Part shown: piece by piece, positions 24,911 through 35,900 of the stretch
How positions within the stretch are numbered: position 1 is the stretch's first letter
Layout: each line of letters begins with the position of its first letter
Origin: an uncultured Eubacteriales bacterium
GTDB taxonomy: Bacteria > Bacillota > Clostridia > Oscillospirales > CAG-382
Direction: 5' to 3'
Assembly: GCA_934502885.1 (NCBI GenBank)
Contig: CAKSUT010000001.1
Coordinates: 1-64,000 of the forward strand
Length of the DNA: 64,000 bases
Notes under the pieces: model-generated
What the model was told of the DNA's origin: nothing
What the model saw: the letters and a program-made list of their open reading frames with translations, nothing else
Databases searched by the model: none
Made by a program: the position numbers and the translations under genes

Positions 24911-26182
24911 ATGGACAAGATAAAGGTTATGGTAATAGGTTCGGGTGGACGTGAGCACGCAATAGTCTCGGCGCTTGCAAAGTCCGAGCGCATCGGAAAG
25001 CTCTATGCTCTGCCGGGAAACGGCGGCATCTCGGAGCTTGCGGAGTGCGTTGACATAGGCGCAAAGGACATTGACGGCATAGTAAAATTCGCCGCTGAAA
25101 ACGGCATTGACTTCGCGGTCGTCGCACCGGACGACCCTCTTGTACTCGGCTGTGTAGATGAGCTTGAAAAGGCAGGCATCAAGTGCTTCGGTCCGAGAAA
25201 GAATGCGGCGATAATCGAGGGAAGCAAGGTTTTCTCGAAAAATCTCATGAAGAAATACGGCATACCGACGGCGGCATACGAGGTATTCACCGATGCAAAA
25301 GCCGCTCTCGGATACATCGAAAGCTGTCCCGTTCCTACGGTCATAAAGGCGGACGGACTCGCTCTCGGAAAGGGCGTTATCATTGCCGCGACAAGAGACG
25401 AAGCACGGGAAGCGGTGAAGTCGATAATGGAGGACAAGGTCTTCGGCGCAAGCGGAAACAGCATTGTCATTGAGGAATTTCTCGAAGGTCCGGAGGTTTC
25501 GGTTCTTTCCTTTACCGACGGAAAAACCGTTATTCCCATGGTATCGTCGATGGATCACAAGAGGGCGCACGACGGCGACGAGGGACTTAACACGGGCGGC
25601 ATGGGTACAATTGCGCCGAATCCGTACTACACAAAGAAAATCGCCGACGAGTGCATGAAAAAAATCTTTCTGCCTACCGTTGACGCCATGAACCGCGAGG
25701 GAAGGACTTTCAAGGGCTGTCTCTACTTCGGTCTTATGCTCACCAAAGACGGGCCCAAGGTTATTGAGTACAACTGCCGTTTCGGCGATCCGGAGACTCA
25801 GGTTGTGCTTCCGCTTCTCGAAAGCGACCTCTTTACGATAATGGAAAAGACCGCGGACGGCACTCTCTCGGAGGACGACGTGAAGTTCTCCGACGGTGCG
25901 GCGTGCTGTGTTGTTATGGCGTCGGCAGGCTATCCGCAGAAATACGACACAGGATTCGAGATTACCTTTGCGGACGGGAGAGACGGCATATACGTCGCCG
26001 GAGCAAAGCTCTCCGACGGAAAGCTTCTCACCTCCGGCGGCAGAGTTCTCGGCGTAACACGCACGGGAAAGACGCTCCGCGAAGCGATAGACGCGGCATA
26101 CGGTGCGGTAGGCACGGTGTCGTTTGAAAACGCGTACTACCGTCACGACATCGGCAAGAAAGCTCTTGCGGCTCTTAAATAA
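24911..26182 (+). CDS. purD: GAR synthetase PurD
   Basis: A 423-residue phosphoribosylamine-glycine ligase of the ATP-grasp class. Motifs are VIGSGGREHAI at the start, KADGLALGKGV, MDHKRAHDGDEGLNTGGMG and EYNCRFGDPETQ. The ATG at 24911 is chosen because it gives the family N-terminus (MDKIKVMVIGSGGREH) and has GAAAGGA 10 bases upstream; an upstream ATG at 24881 would add ten unlikely residues. Confidence 0.96.
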   Translation: MDKIKVMVIGSGGREHAIVSALAKSERIGKLYALPGNGGISELAECVDIGAKDIDGIVKFAAENGIDFAVVAPDDPLVLGCVDELEKAGIKCFGPRKNAAIIEGSKVFSKNLMKKYGIPTAAYEVFTDAKAALGYIESCPVPTVIKADGLALGKGVIIAATRDEAREAVKSIMEDKVFGASGNSIVIEEFLEGPEVSVLSFTDGKTVIPMVSSMDHKRAHDGDEGLNTGGMGTIAPNPYYTKKIADECMKKIFLPTVDAMNREGRTFKGCLYFGLMLTKDGPKVIEYNCRFGDPETQVVLPLLESDLFTIMEKTADGTLSEDDVKFSDGAACCVVMASAGYPQKYDTGFEITFADGRDGIYVAGAKLSDGKLLTSGGRVLGVTRTGKTLREAIDAAYGAVGTVSFENAYYRHDIGKKALAALK

Positions 26183-26217
26183 TCAAACAAACAACCGTAA
26201 AACGATGGGAGATAAAA

Positions 26218-29200
26218 ATGGTATACAGAGTATATTCTGAAAAGAAAAGCGGTCTTGACAACGAAGCGATGAGCCTTTTGGGAGAACTTCGCGGTTTTCT
26301 GTCGATAGAGTCGCTTGAGGCTGTTCGCATACTCAACAGATACGACGTTGAAAACATCGGCGAAGAGCTGTTCGGTTACTGTGTGAAAACGGTATTCTCC
26401 GAACCACAGCTCGACAGCGTTTCATACGAAATAACGGACGTTACGGAAAAAGACAAGGTCTTTGCCGTCGAGTATCTGCCGGGGCAGTTTGACCAGCGTG
26501 CAAGCTCGGCGGAGCAGTGCATTCAGCTGATATCAAAGGGCGAAAAGCCGACGGTGAAGAGTGCAAAGGTTTACATTCTTTCGGGCGACCTCTCCGAAAG
26601 CGACATTGCGGCGGTGAAAAAATACGTCATCAACCCCGTTGAATCAAGGGAGGCGTCTCTCGAAAAACCGGAAACGCTTGCGAATGTTTACAAAACTCCC
26701 GAAAAGGTAAAAACTCTCACAGGCTTTACGTCCCTCGCTGACGGCGACCTTTGCGGCTTCATAAAGGAATACGGTCTTGCGATGGACGAGGGGGATCTTG
26801 CTTTCTTCCGCGACTATTTTAAGAGCGAAGACAGAGATCCCACAATAACGGAGCTTCGCATGGTTGACACCTATTGGTCGGATCACTGCCGCCACACGAC
26901 TTTTTTGACGTCGATAGACAGTGTCGAATTCAGTGACCCGATTCACGAGAAAGCTTACCGCGAATACCTTGCGGCGAGAAAAGAACTCGGTCGCGAAAGC
27001 AAGCCGATAAATCTCATGGACATTGCGACTATCGCGGCAAAGCTTCTCAAAAAAGAAGGCAAGCTCCCCGACCTTGACGAATCCGAAGAAATTAACGCCT
27101 GCACGGTGAAGATAAAGGCTGAATTCGACGGCAAAAAAGAAAATTGGCTTCTCCTTTTCAAAAACGAGACGCACAATCACCCGACCGAGATAGAACCGTT
27201 CGGCGGTGCGGCAACCTGCATCGGCGGTGCGATAAGAGATCCGCTTTCCGGTCGTGCCTACGTTTACTCCGCAATGCGTGTTACGGGCGCCGGAAATCCC
27301 CTCACGCCGATATCCGAGACCATTCCCGGAAAGCTTCCGCAGAGAAAGATAGTGACGACGGCCGCCTCCGGCTACAGCTCCTACGGCAACCAGATAGGTC
27401 TTGCGACGGGACTTGTTGACGAGATATACCACGACGGCTATGTTGCAAAGAGACTTGAGATAGGCGCTGTTGTCGGTGCTGTTCCCACCGAAAACGTAAG
27501 ACGCGAAGTTCCGGCTCCGGGAGATGTTGTAATTCTCCTCGGCGGCAGAACGGGACGCGACGGCTGCGGCGGTGCGACGGGTTCGTCAAAGTCGCACACG
27601 GTAAAATCCCTCGACACCTGCGGCGCTGAGGTTCAGAAAGGAAACGCGCCTGAGGAAAGAAAACTCCAGAGACTTTTCAGAAACAAAGAGGCAAGTCTTC
27701 TCATAAAGAGGTGCAACGATTTCGGCGCGGGCGGCGTTTCGGTTGCGATAGGAGAGCTTGCTGACGGTCTCGAGATAAATCTCGACGCAGTGCCAAAAAA
27801 ATACGAGGGTCTTGACGGCACAGAGCTTGCGATAAGCGAATCGCAGGAAAGAATGGCGGTTGTCGTTGAGCCGAAGGACGCAAAGAGGTTCTGTGAGCTT
27901 GCCGACGCCGAAAACCTTGAAGCGACAGCAGTTGCGGTTGTGACGGAAAACCCGTATCTTGTAATGCGCAAGGACGGCGACGTCATAGTAAACATATCAC
28001 GCGAATTCTTAAACTCCAACGGTGCGCAGAAGCACACAGCGGTCGCTCCGTCAAAGCCCGGCAGTTTCTCAAAGGAAACCGACGGCAGTTTCTCATCGCT
28101 TTACGAAGCTCTTGCAAGCGATCTCAACGTCTGCTCCAAGAGAGGACTTTCAGAAAGATTCGACTCCACAATAGGCGCAGGAAGCGTTCTCATGCCTTTC
28201 GGAGGAAAGTATCAGCTCACTCCGTCCCAAGTCATGGCGAACCTCATTTCGGACGAAAAACGCACAAGCTCGACCTGCTCTGTAATGGCATACGGCTACA
28301 ATCCGTTTATTACGGAGAAAAGTCCGTATCACGGTGCATATCTTGCGGTTGTTGAGTCTGTATCCAAACTCATTGCCTCCGGCACGTCGTTTGAAAAGAT
28401 ATTCCTCACGTTCCAGGAATATTTCGAGAAGCCGAACCACGCTCCGTCGAGATGGGGCAAGCCGTTTGCGGCGCTTTTGGGTGCGTTTGCGGCGCAGAAA
28501 GCTCTCGGAATTGCGGCAATAGGCGGCAAAGATTCCATGAGCGGAAGCTTTGAGAATATCGACGTTCCTCCGACGCTCGTTTCGTTTGCGGTAACGACTG
28601 ACGAAGTGAAGAACATAATCTCGCCCGAGTTTAAGGCGGCAGGACACAAGGTTATTCTTCTGAAGCCGGAATACAATAAGGACGGACTTCCCGACACTGA
28701 TTCTCTCATGAGCGTTTACGAAAAGACAATGTCTCTTATACGTTCCGGAGATGCGCTTTCCGTTTACACGCCGACCTACGGCGGCATTGCCGAAGCGGTG
28801 CTTAAGATGTGCATGGGAAATAAAGTTGGCTTTAGATACGGCAACTCGCTGTCTCTCGGCGACATATTCGGTTACTGCTACGGCTCGTTTGTCATTGAGC
28901 TTGCGGATACCGCACAAGTCGCAGAGTGCGGCATAATAATAGGCGAAACAACGGAAACGGAAAGTATCGTTCTCGGCGGCGAAGAAATACCGTTCGGCAA
29001 GATCTTTGCGGAATACGAAAGCAAGCTCGAAAACGTTTATCCCGTAAATGCGAAGGAGAGTGCAAATGAGGCTCCCACGCTTTTCGCCTGCACCGCAAAA
29101 TGCAGGATTTCACCTGCCGTAAAGTGCGCTTCTCCGACAATGCTCATCCCCGTATTCCCGGGAACAAACTGCGAGTACGACACTGCCAAGGCGGCTGAGA

Positions 29201-29931
29201 GAGCCGGCTTCAAGGCTGACATATTCGTTATAAACAATCTCACACCGTCCGCGGTGGCAAGGTCGGTTGAGGCGTTCGCCGATAAAATCGGGAAGTCGCA
29301 GTCTGTGTTTATCCCCGGAGGTTTCTCGGGCGGCGACGAACCCGACGGTTCGGGCAAGTTCATCACGGCGTTCTTCAGAAACCCCGAGGTCAAGGCGGCG
29401 GTCACTGAGCTTCTCGAAAGAAGAGACGGTCTCATGGGCGGCATATGCAACGGCTTCCAGGCGCTTATAAAACTCGGTCTTGTCCCCTACGGAAAGATAA
29501 TCGACACGGACGAAAGCTGTCCGACGCTCACGTACAACGTGATAGGACGTCATCAATCGAAGCTTGTTAGAACGGCGGTATGCTCGGCAAAGTCGCCGTG
29601 GATGAAAAAAGCGTCGGTCGGCGAAATATACACCGCTCCGATTTCACACGGTGAGGGACGTTTCCTTGCGGACGAGGCACTTATCAGACACCTTGCCGAG
29701 AACGGTCAGATACTCACGCAGTATGTGGACTTCGACGGCATTCCCACCTACGACATATCTTTCAATCCGAACGGTTCGGCGTTTGCGATTGAGGGCATTA
29801 CCTCCCCTGACGGCAGGGTCTTCGGAAAGATGGCACACTCGGAAAGAGTCGCTCCGGGGCTTTACAAAAATGTTCCCGGCAACTTCGACATGGGACTTTT
29901 CGAGAGCGCATACGAGTATTTTACAAAGTAA
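26218..29931 (+). CDS. purL: FGAM synthetase PurL, single-chain large form
   Basis: A 1237-residue phosphoribosylformylglycinamidine synthase in which synthetase and glutaminase parts are one chain, unlike the PurLQS complex of Bacillus. The N-terminal linker region leads to the ATP/FGAR core (DTYWSDHCRHTTFL, NETHNHPTEIEPFGGAATCIGG, LGGRTGRDGCGGATGSSKS). The C-terminal glutaminase domain (about 965-1237) has FPGTNCEYDTAKAAE, PGGFSGGDEPDGSGK, the nucleophile Cys in GGICNGFQALI and the His in HGEGRF. Last gene of the operon, followed by a strong terminator. Confidence 0.97.
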   Translation: MVYRVYSEKKSGLDNEAMSLLGELRGFLSIESLEAVRILNRYDVENIGEELFGYCVKTVFSEPQLDSVSYEITDVTEKDKVFAVEYLPGQFDQRASSAEQCIQLISKGEKPTVKSAKVYILSGDLSESDIAAVKKYVINPVESREASLEKPETLANVYKTPEKVKTLTGFTSLADGDLCGFIKEYGLAMDEGDLAFFRDYFKSEDRDPTITELRMVDTYWSDHCRHTTFLTSIDSVEFSDPIHEKAYREYLAARKELGRESKPINLMDIATIAAKLLKKEGKLPDLDESEEINACTVKIKAEFDGKKENWLLLFKNETHNHPTEIEPFGGAATCIGGAIRDPLSGRAYVYSAMRVTGAGNPLTPISETIPGKLPQRKIVTTAASGYSSYGNQIGLATGLVDEIYHDGYVAKRLEIGAVVGAVPTENVRREVPAPGDVVILLGGRTGRDGCGGATGSSKSHTVKSLDTCGAEVQKGNAPEERKLQRLFRNKEASLLIKRCNDFGAGGVSVAIGELADGLEINLDAVPKKYEGLDGTELAISESQERMAVVVEPKDAKRFCELADAENLEATAVAVVTENPYLVMRKDGDVIVNISREFLNSNGAQKHTAVAPSKPGSFSKETDGSFSSLYEALASDLNVCSKRGLSERFDSTIGAGSVLMPFGGKYQLTPSQVMANLISDEKRTSSTCSVMAYGYNPFITEKSPYHGAYLAVVESVSKLIASGTSFEKIFLTFQEYFEKPNHAPSRWGKPFAALLGAFAAQKALGIAAIGGKDSMSGSFENIDVPPTLVSFAVTTDEVKNIISPEFKAAGHKVILLKPEYNKDGLPDTDSLMSVYEKTMSLIRSGDALSVYTPTYGGIAEAVLKMCMGNKVGFRYGNSLSLGDIFGYCYGSFVIELADTAQVAECGIIIGETTETESIVLGGEEIPFGKIFAEYESKLENVYPVNAKESANEAPTLFACTAKCRISPAVKCASPTMLIPVFPGTNCEYDTAKAAERAGFKADIFVINNLTPSAVARSVEAFADKIGKSQSVFIPGGFSGGDEPDGSGKFITAFFRNPEVKAAVTELLERRDGLMGGICNGFQALIKLGLVPYGKIIDTDESCPTLTYNVIGRHQSKLVRTAVCSAKSPWMKKASVGEIYTAPISHGEGRFLADEALIRHLAENGQILTQYVDFDGIPTYDISFNPNGSAFAIEGITSPDGRVFGKMAHSERVAPGLYKNVPGNFDMGLFESAYEYFTK

Positions 29932-29957
29932 AAAGAGCACTGTAAACAGAGCATTAG

Positions 29958-29992
29958 GCGGTCAGAGTCTTCACGACTCTGACCGCTTTTTT
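29958..29992 (+). terminator. Terminator of the purine operon
   Basis: Perfect 12-bp stem (GCGGTCAGAGTC / GACTCTGACCGC), 5-nt loop, then six Ts, 26 bases after the purL stop. Confidence 0.96.
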
Positions 29993-29997
29993 GCGCT

Positions 29998-32900
29998 TTA
30001 TTTGCCTTTTTCGAGATATCTTTCGAGAATTGCCGCGGTTTCCGCTCTCGTTGCGCTGTTCTTGGGATTGAACTTGCCTGTGTTGTCGCCTGTCATGATA
30101 CCTCGAAGTTTACAGAACGTGACCGCTTCGACCGCCCAATCCGAAATATCGGCAAGATCCTTGTAGTCAAGGCGTATTGCCCACGCACCGACGGGAGCGT
30201 TATTCTTATAGCCGGCGTATCTGAACATTATTGCCGCTATCTGCTCTCTTGTGATATTCTTATCGGGTGCAAATTCTTTTTCGCTGACGCCCTTGACTAT
30301 TCCCTCGCTTGCCGCCCAGCGGAGCGCTTCAAAGTAATATGCGCCGTCGTTCACATCGGTAAACGGCACTGCGTAATTCACATACGGCTTGCCCTCGGCT
30401 CTCCAGAGGACGGTCACAAGCATTGCACGGGTAAGCGGTTTTCCAGGTGCAAATTCGGTTGCCGAAACTCCGGTGAAGAGTCCGTTTTTGACGGCGTACT
30501 TCACATTCTCATAGAACCAGTCGTCCTCTGTTACGTCTACAAACGGGTTCTCCCACTTTTCTGCGTCATTCTTCGGCGTCCACTTTGCGTAAAGCGTGAA
30601 GCTCTTTGTAACCGCCGATGAGAAATTATACGCCGCCGTGAGTCTCTTGTCGGTATACCAACCGTCAAACACATATCCGTCCTTTACGGGATCTGCCGGT
30701 TTTGAAAGACGGTTTCCGGAAACAATCTTCACGCCCGAAACGGCACTGCCGCCGTTTGAGTTAAAGTTTACGGTGTAGTATGCCGCACTGACATCGGAGG
30801 AACCGCCGGTTGAACCTGTACCGGTACTCTTTTTTCTGAGTCCGGCAATTGCGTTTGCAACATCGGTTGCGGCGCTGTCTATGTCGCTCTGCGTAATATT
30901 TTCGGAATTTCTTATCTGCTCCGCACCCTCTATCGCATAGGTGAGTTTTTTGAAGCTTGCGTCGGTATATCCGTCGTTCGTTATCTTTTTCGCTTCGGCT
31001 ATAACCTCGTCGAGTGCCGTAAAGATCAGCGTGTTGTCAACCGTCGCTATAACGACACCGTCGTACAGATAATCATTTCCGCCGAGAGAAAATTCCGCGC
31101 GGATCATTGACTGACCGGCAAAGCCTGCCGTGACGGCCGCTCCGTCAAGTGTTGCCGAGGTTCCGCTGACTATCTCAAGCATAGTTCCGGGAAGATCCGT
31201 GATATCGATTTTTTCGCCGCGCTCTGTTGCTCCGACGACCCTCAGATGCGCTGTTTCACCCTCTCCGAGAGTAAGTCTGCCGTCGGCTATTTCCCTGTCG
31301 TCACACGAAAGAGCGATTTCGCTTATATCGGAAATCTTCTTGTTTGAAAGTGTAACTCTCTTTACCGTTTCGTTTTCTGCGGCATCCTTTGCGATGATTT
31401 CAAGTACGACCGCGGCTTTGTCCTTCGACTCGCCCGGAGGGAGAGTACACTTAAGACTGCCGTCGGCAAAGATATCGCTTTCTTTCGGAAGCACCTCTTT
31501 TCCGTCTATTCTGAAGGTATAGACGGCGTCGCTGTCGGCTGTCGCCTCTACAGTTACAGTATCTCCCTCGAAGAAGCCGCCGTTTATCGGAGAAGCAAGA
31601 AGCATCACGGGAGCTGTCGTATCGACGCTCACCGCCGTGCGAACCGTCGCATGGTCGCCGTCTTCGTCAACCGCCGCAAACTCTATCGAGTATTCTCCGT
31701 CGGGAAGTTCAAGCTTTTGCGAATGCTCACGTGCTTTATCCGAAAGCACGTACCACTCCCCTTTTGCGGTGTTTCCGTTTATGTAGAGTTCGCCGTTCAC
31801 GGGAACGTCGGAGGTTATGTTGAGAACGCCTTTTGACTTATCGTAACCGACAGTAATATTCGGCCGTGTTGACGCTTTGAGAACAACCTTTTCGGAGGTT
31901 GCGGCCGCACTGCAACGGTAGACCTCTTTTCCGTCGGAATCCGCGACGATATTGCAGAGTCTCACCCTTGCGCTGTAGTTTTTGCCGTGAGTATAGCCTA
32001 CTGTGACACTTTCGCCTGTCGGTTTTCCGTCTTCGCCGATAACCGGCATACTGTAGCGGCCTCCGACAATTATTCTCTCGCCCTTTTTGAAGAAAAGTCC
32101 GGTATCGGCAAGAGTCCCCTCCTCGTAAACCTCGACAAGATAACCGTCGAATTCAGTTTCGCCGGTGCTTACGGTCACTTCAAGCTTATCGTCTCCGCAG
32201 TTTGCAATTTTGACTTCGGTGATATTCCCGGGTGCTTTGGGGTCGGTTATCGTCACCTTTTTGCCGACGTCATACGAAGTAAAGCAGACTCCCTCGTCGC
32301 TCAGCGTTATTCTTACCGTATACTCGCCGCTCGGCGTTTTCTCGGGTATTCTAAGATCGGCGCCGCCTGCCTTTGCGGATATCTCGTTTTCGTTGAGGAC
32401 GATACCGTCAAGACTTTCGCCGTCGCATATCGAAACGATTATCTTCGCGCTGTCGCTTAAATTGTTTCCGCTCCAGTCAACTTTGAGTGTGTCGCCGCTT
32501 ACGACGGCACTGTAAGAGGTAAGCTCGCTTATGGGATTTACCTTTATTGCGCCGATATCGTAGGCATTGCCGTCGGAAAAATCAATGAGAAGAGGCTTTG
32601 CGGTGTCGTTTTTCGGGATTGCGATATATGCCGTGTTCCCCGTGACGTTGATATTCGCGTTCTTGAGAGCCGCTTTCTTTTCTTCGTCGGAGGCATCATG
32701 CTCGGGCTTTTCGTAGAAGTGAAGTTCGTAAGAATCGCTTCCCTGCTTTACGCTGAGAGCTTTCTTTACATCCTTTTCCGTCAAGTCCTTACCGTCGGCA
32801 CGGCTTACCGAGAGAATGTAGTCGCAGCTGTCGCCGAATCCTACAAAATGACTTGTTCTGTCGCTGTTTGCGATAATTTCCGTCGCGCTTTCCTGGAGAC

Positions 32901-35900
32901 CTACAGCCGAAGAGTCGGCATTCATCATGCTCTTCACTCTTTCGTCAAAGTCCGGTACTGCCGTGCTTCCGGCACTGTACGAAAGGTTGCCGCCGAGGCT
33001 TGCAAACTGCGTTCTTCCGGTTGACGGATCTTTTCCGACCTCGGTCGGCGAAACAAGCTCGTTGTAGAGAGTTTTGGTTCTCTTTACGCCGTCGTCGTCC
33101 TCCGAGGAAAGAGTTGCGAAGTTCTCGCCGCCGCTCGGGTTGCCGTGAGTAAACTCGATGCTTCCGCCCCAGTAGTACGTAAATCCTACTTTAATGAGAC
33201 TGAGTACAACGACAGATCCCCAGACCTTCTCACTGCCTCCGCCGAGTTCGGCAGAAGCAAGCTCCATGCCGCCGACTATCGGAATGTACTTGGGAAGTCC
33301 TATCGCAACGTTGAGTACAAACTGAACGAAGTCCGCAGTGTCCTTTCCTGCCGCCGCAGTTATGGTAAACCGTCCGGACATTATCTGCGCGAAGTTTACG
33401 CCTGCGGAAAGGTTGAGGTTAAAGTTCGGATACCATCCGACAGCGATCTCGCCGCCCTCGAGAAATTTTGCGTTGCGGAGCATCTTGAGGCTCAGGTCGC
33501 TGAATGTTATCTTTACCGCACGAAGCGACAGCTCAAGATCCGCAGAGCCGGTCATAATCTTCGTTATGTCAAATTCGACGTTCAAAAGAAGCGTAAGCGG
33601 AGGAACGCCGTCTTTGCCGTAGATTGTGTCGTAGAGGTTATCGAAGCCACCGCCGCCGCCCGTTATCCAAACTACGCCGAGACCGTCAACATTGAAGCCC
33701 GGTTCAAAGCCTGCTATGCTGAAAAAGAGCTTATCGGGTATCGGTGCGCCGGAGGGAGACGCTTTTACCACAAACGCCATTGCCATGGAAAGCGTTGCCG
33801 TTTCCACCTGCGCCTCAACTCCGACATTGTAGCCGGATATGGTATTCACGCTCAGATTTCCCTCAATTTTGTTCGGTAGGAACTTCACTATCTGCGGGAG
33901 CGTCACGTGCGCCTCCATGTTTATACCGATGTATCCCGGCTTTTTGCCGCCGTAGAGAACATCGTGTATCATCGCTCCTGCTTCTATACGGTCTTCGTCG
34001 GCATTGGTCGGAGCAATATCCTTTTCGTTCGGCTGTGACGTAAACATTCCCGATTCTTCGTCAAAGGTAAGACCGAAAGAATTGCCGTCGTCGCTGTCGT
34101 CGTACTGTTCTTCCGTGCTTCCCTTTGTGGTCCACTTTGCGCCTGCCGCGGTATTTCTGCGCATTTCTGCGGCACCGCCGGGGGTCATAAAGCCGAGGTC
34201 AAGGCTTCCGCCGAAGGATATTATGTCGGATTTTGTGCCTCCGTCATTCTCAATCTTGCCGAGAACGCCGTACTTCATATTGATAAGGAAGCCGCCGACG
34301 GTCGTGAGAATGTCAAAGGCGTTATCCCACTTAAGCTCGAGGTAGTCCTCGTTATCGGTGAGATACTCATGCTCCGTTATCTCTCCCTCTTCGCTGTAGA
34401 CGGGTATGACGTAATCCGTACCGCTCTTGAGGCGGAATGCTGCTGTGCCGTTTCGCACGGTTGTGTTTGCTCCGACCGTCGTTATTTTTCCGTCCATCAG
34501 CACTTCAACCGTGCCGTTCTTTTCTTCGAGAGTAAGGTCGCCGCCGTGATAGTTGAGAATAAAGTTGATGTTTACATCCTTATTCTTGCCGTAAAGGCGG
34601 TAAAAGCCGCGGTTTGTTTTGTCTTCGCGGATATCGCCTCGGAATGTGAGAAGAAGGTCATCCTCCGTGACCTTGGCATTTTCAAACGCCGTTTCGTCTC
34701 TGTAAGGGACAAGTTTGTATTTGTCGCCGCCGTCTCGCTGAACCGTCACGATGCCGTAGCTCGAATTGCTGTACTTTTCGTCGCTCGACACGGCAACCGT
34801 CATTGCCTCGGAGGTAAAATCACGCGGCACGCCGTCGAGAGCTTCTTCGGTTGTGTCGGTCTCCCAGAGAAAATGCAGAGTGTATCTTCCGGGTTCCATG
34901 TATTCGTCAATCATTATGGAAGCACCCTGCGGATCGTCTCCGCTGTCGGGAATGATGTTTTCGAGAGGGATTTCGTAATTCGTACCGTCCTCGCTGCGAA
35001 GCTCTATTTTTCCGAGAAGTCCGCTTTTGAAAAACTTCATTCCCCAGCCGGTGATGTTTATGTAGCGTATATCGTCGTTATAGATGATTTCGGGCGAAAG
35101 TCCCGTGAGCGTTACCGCCGGGAGATTCTTATTCGTTCCGGGGAGAATTATGTTGTTCTCGGTTGTGGCAAGGCAATACTCTTCGGCGTAGTAACCGAGT
35201 TCGTTTGTCTTTTCGTCCATATCGAAGACCTTGGTTACAAAGGTTCCGAGACGGGCTCGCTCTTTCGGCGTAAATTTAAAGTCAAAGTAGGTGACGCGGT
35301 TCTCGCCGGACTTAAAGTCAAGTATCTCCGTGTAAATCGGATCTTCGTTGCTGTACTCTATCCACATGCCGCCGTCGGTGCGTCTTTGGGTCTCAAAGCC
35401 GAGAGCGTAGACGACAACGGCAAGTTTTTTGTAGCTTTTTGCGGCAAAACGGGGGTTCGTGACATTCACGTTTATGCGCACAACGTTGTCCTCGTCTTTA
35501 TTTGTGCCTGTGTATGCGGTTCGTGTGTCGTCGGTAAACCCGAGCTTTGACGGAGCGGTCGTATTGAGTATGACCTTATTGTCCTTATTCTTGAGGTTCG
35601 CCGTGACTCCGTAATAGGTCGAGAACGACTTCTCCGCACCTGCGCCGACACTTCCGAGATCATAGTAGAGAGCCGCCGCACTGTCTGCGGTTTTGTGGGA
35701 ATTGAGGCTGTTTGTGAAATTTAGGCTTTCGTCGGGCGTGTAGTCAAACACGGTTGACGCAATGTTTGCCCAATGTGCGAAGGTCATTTTGTAGGGCTTT
35801 GCGTCGGTGAAGACGCTGTTCACGCCGTAGCCGACAACCGAAGACGCGAAGGGATTATCTCTCACGAAGTAGTCTGACGGCATTTCGACGGTGGGATCTG

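Noticed and set aside
24848..26146. 432-codon open frame on the minus strand opposite purD
   Set aside because: purD is certain from its ATP-grasp motifs; the opposite frame has no family features.
34369..35550. 393-codon plus-strand open frame inside the SLH giant gene
   Set aside because: It is a shadow of the real gene; composition is atypical and no promoter or ribosome site is seen.
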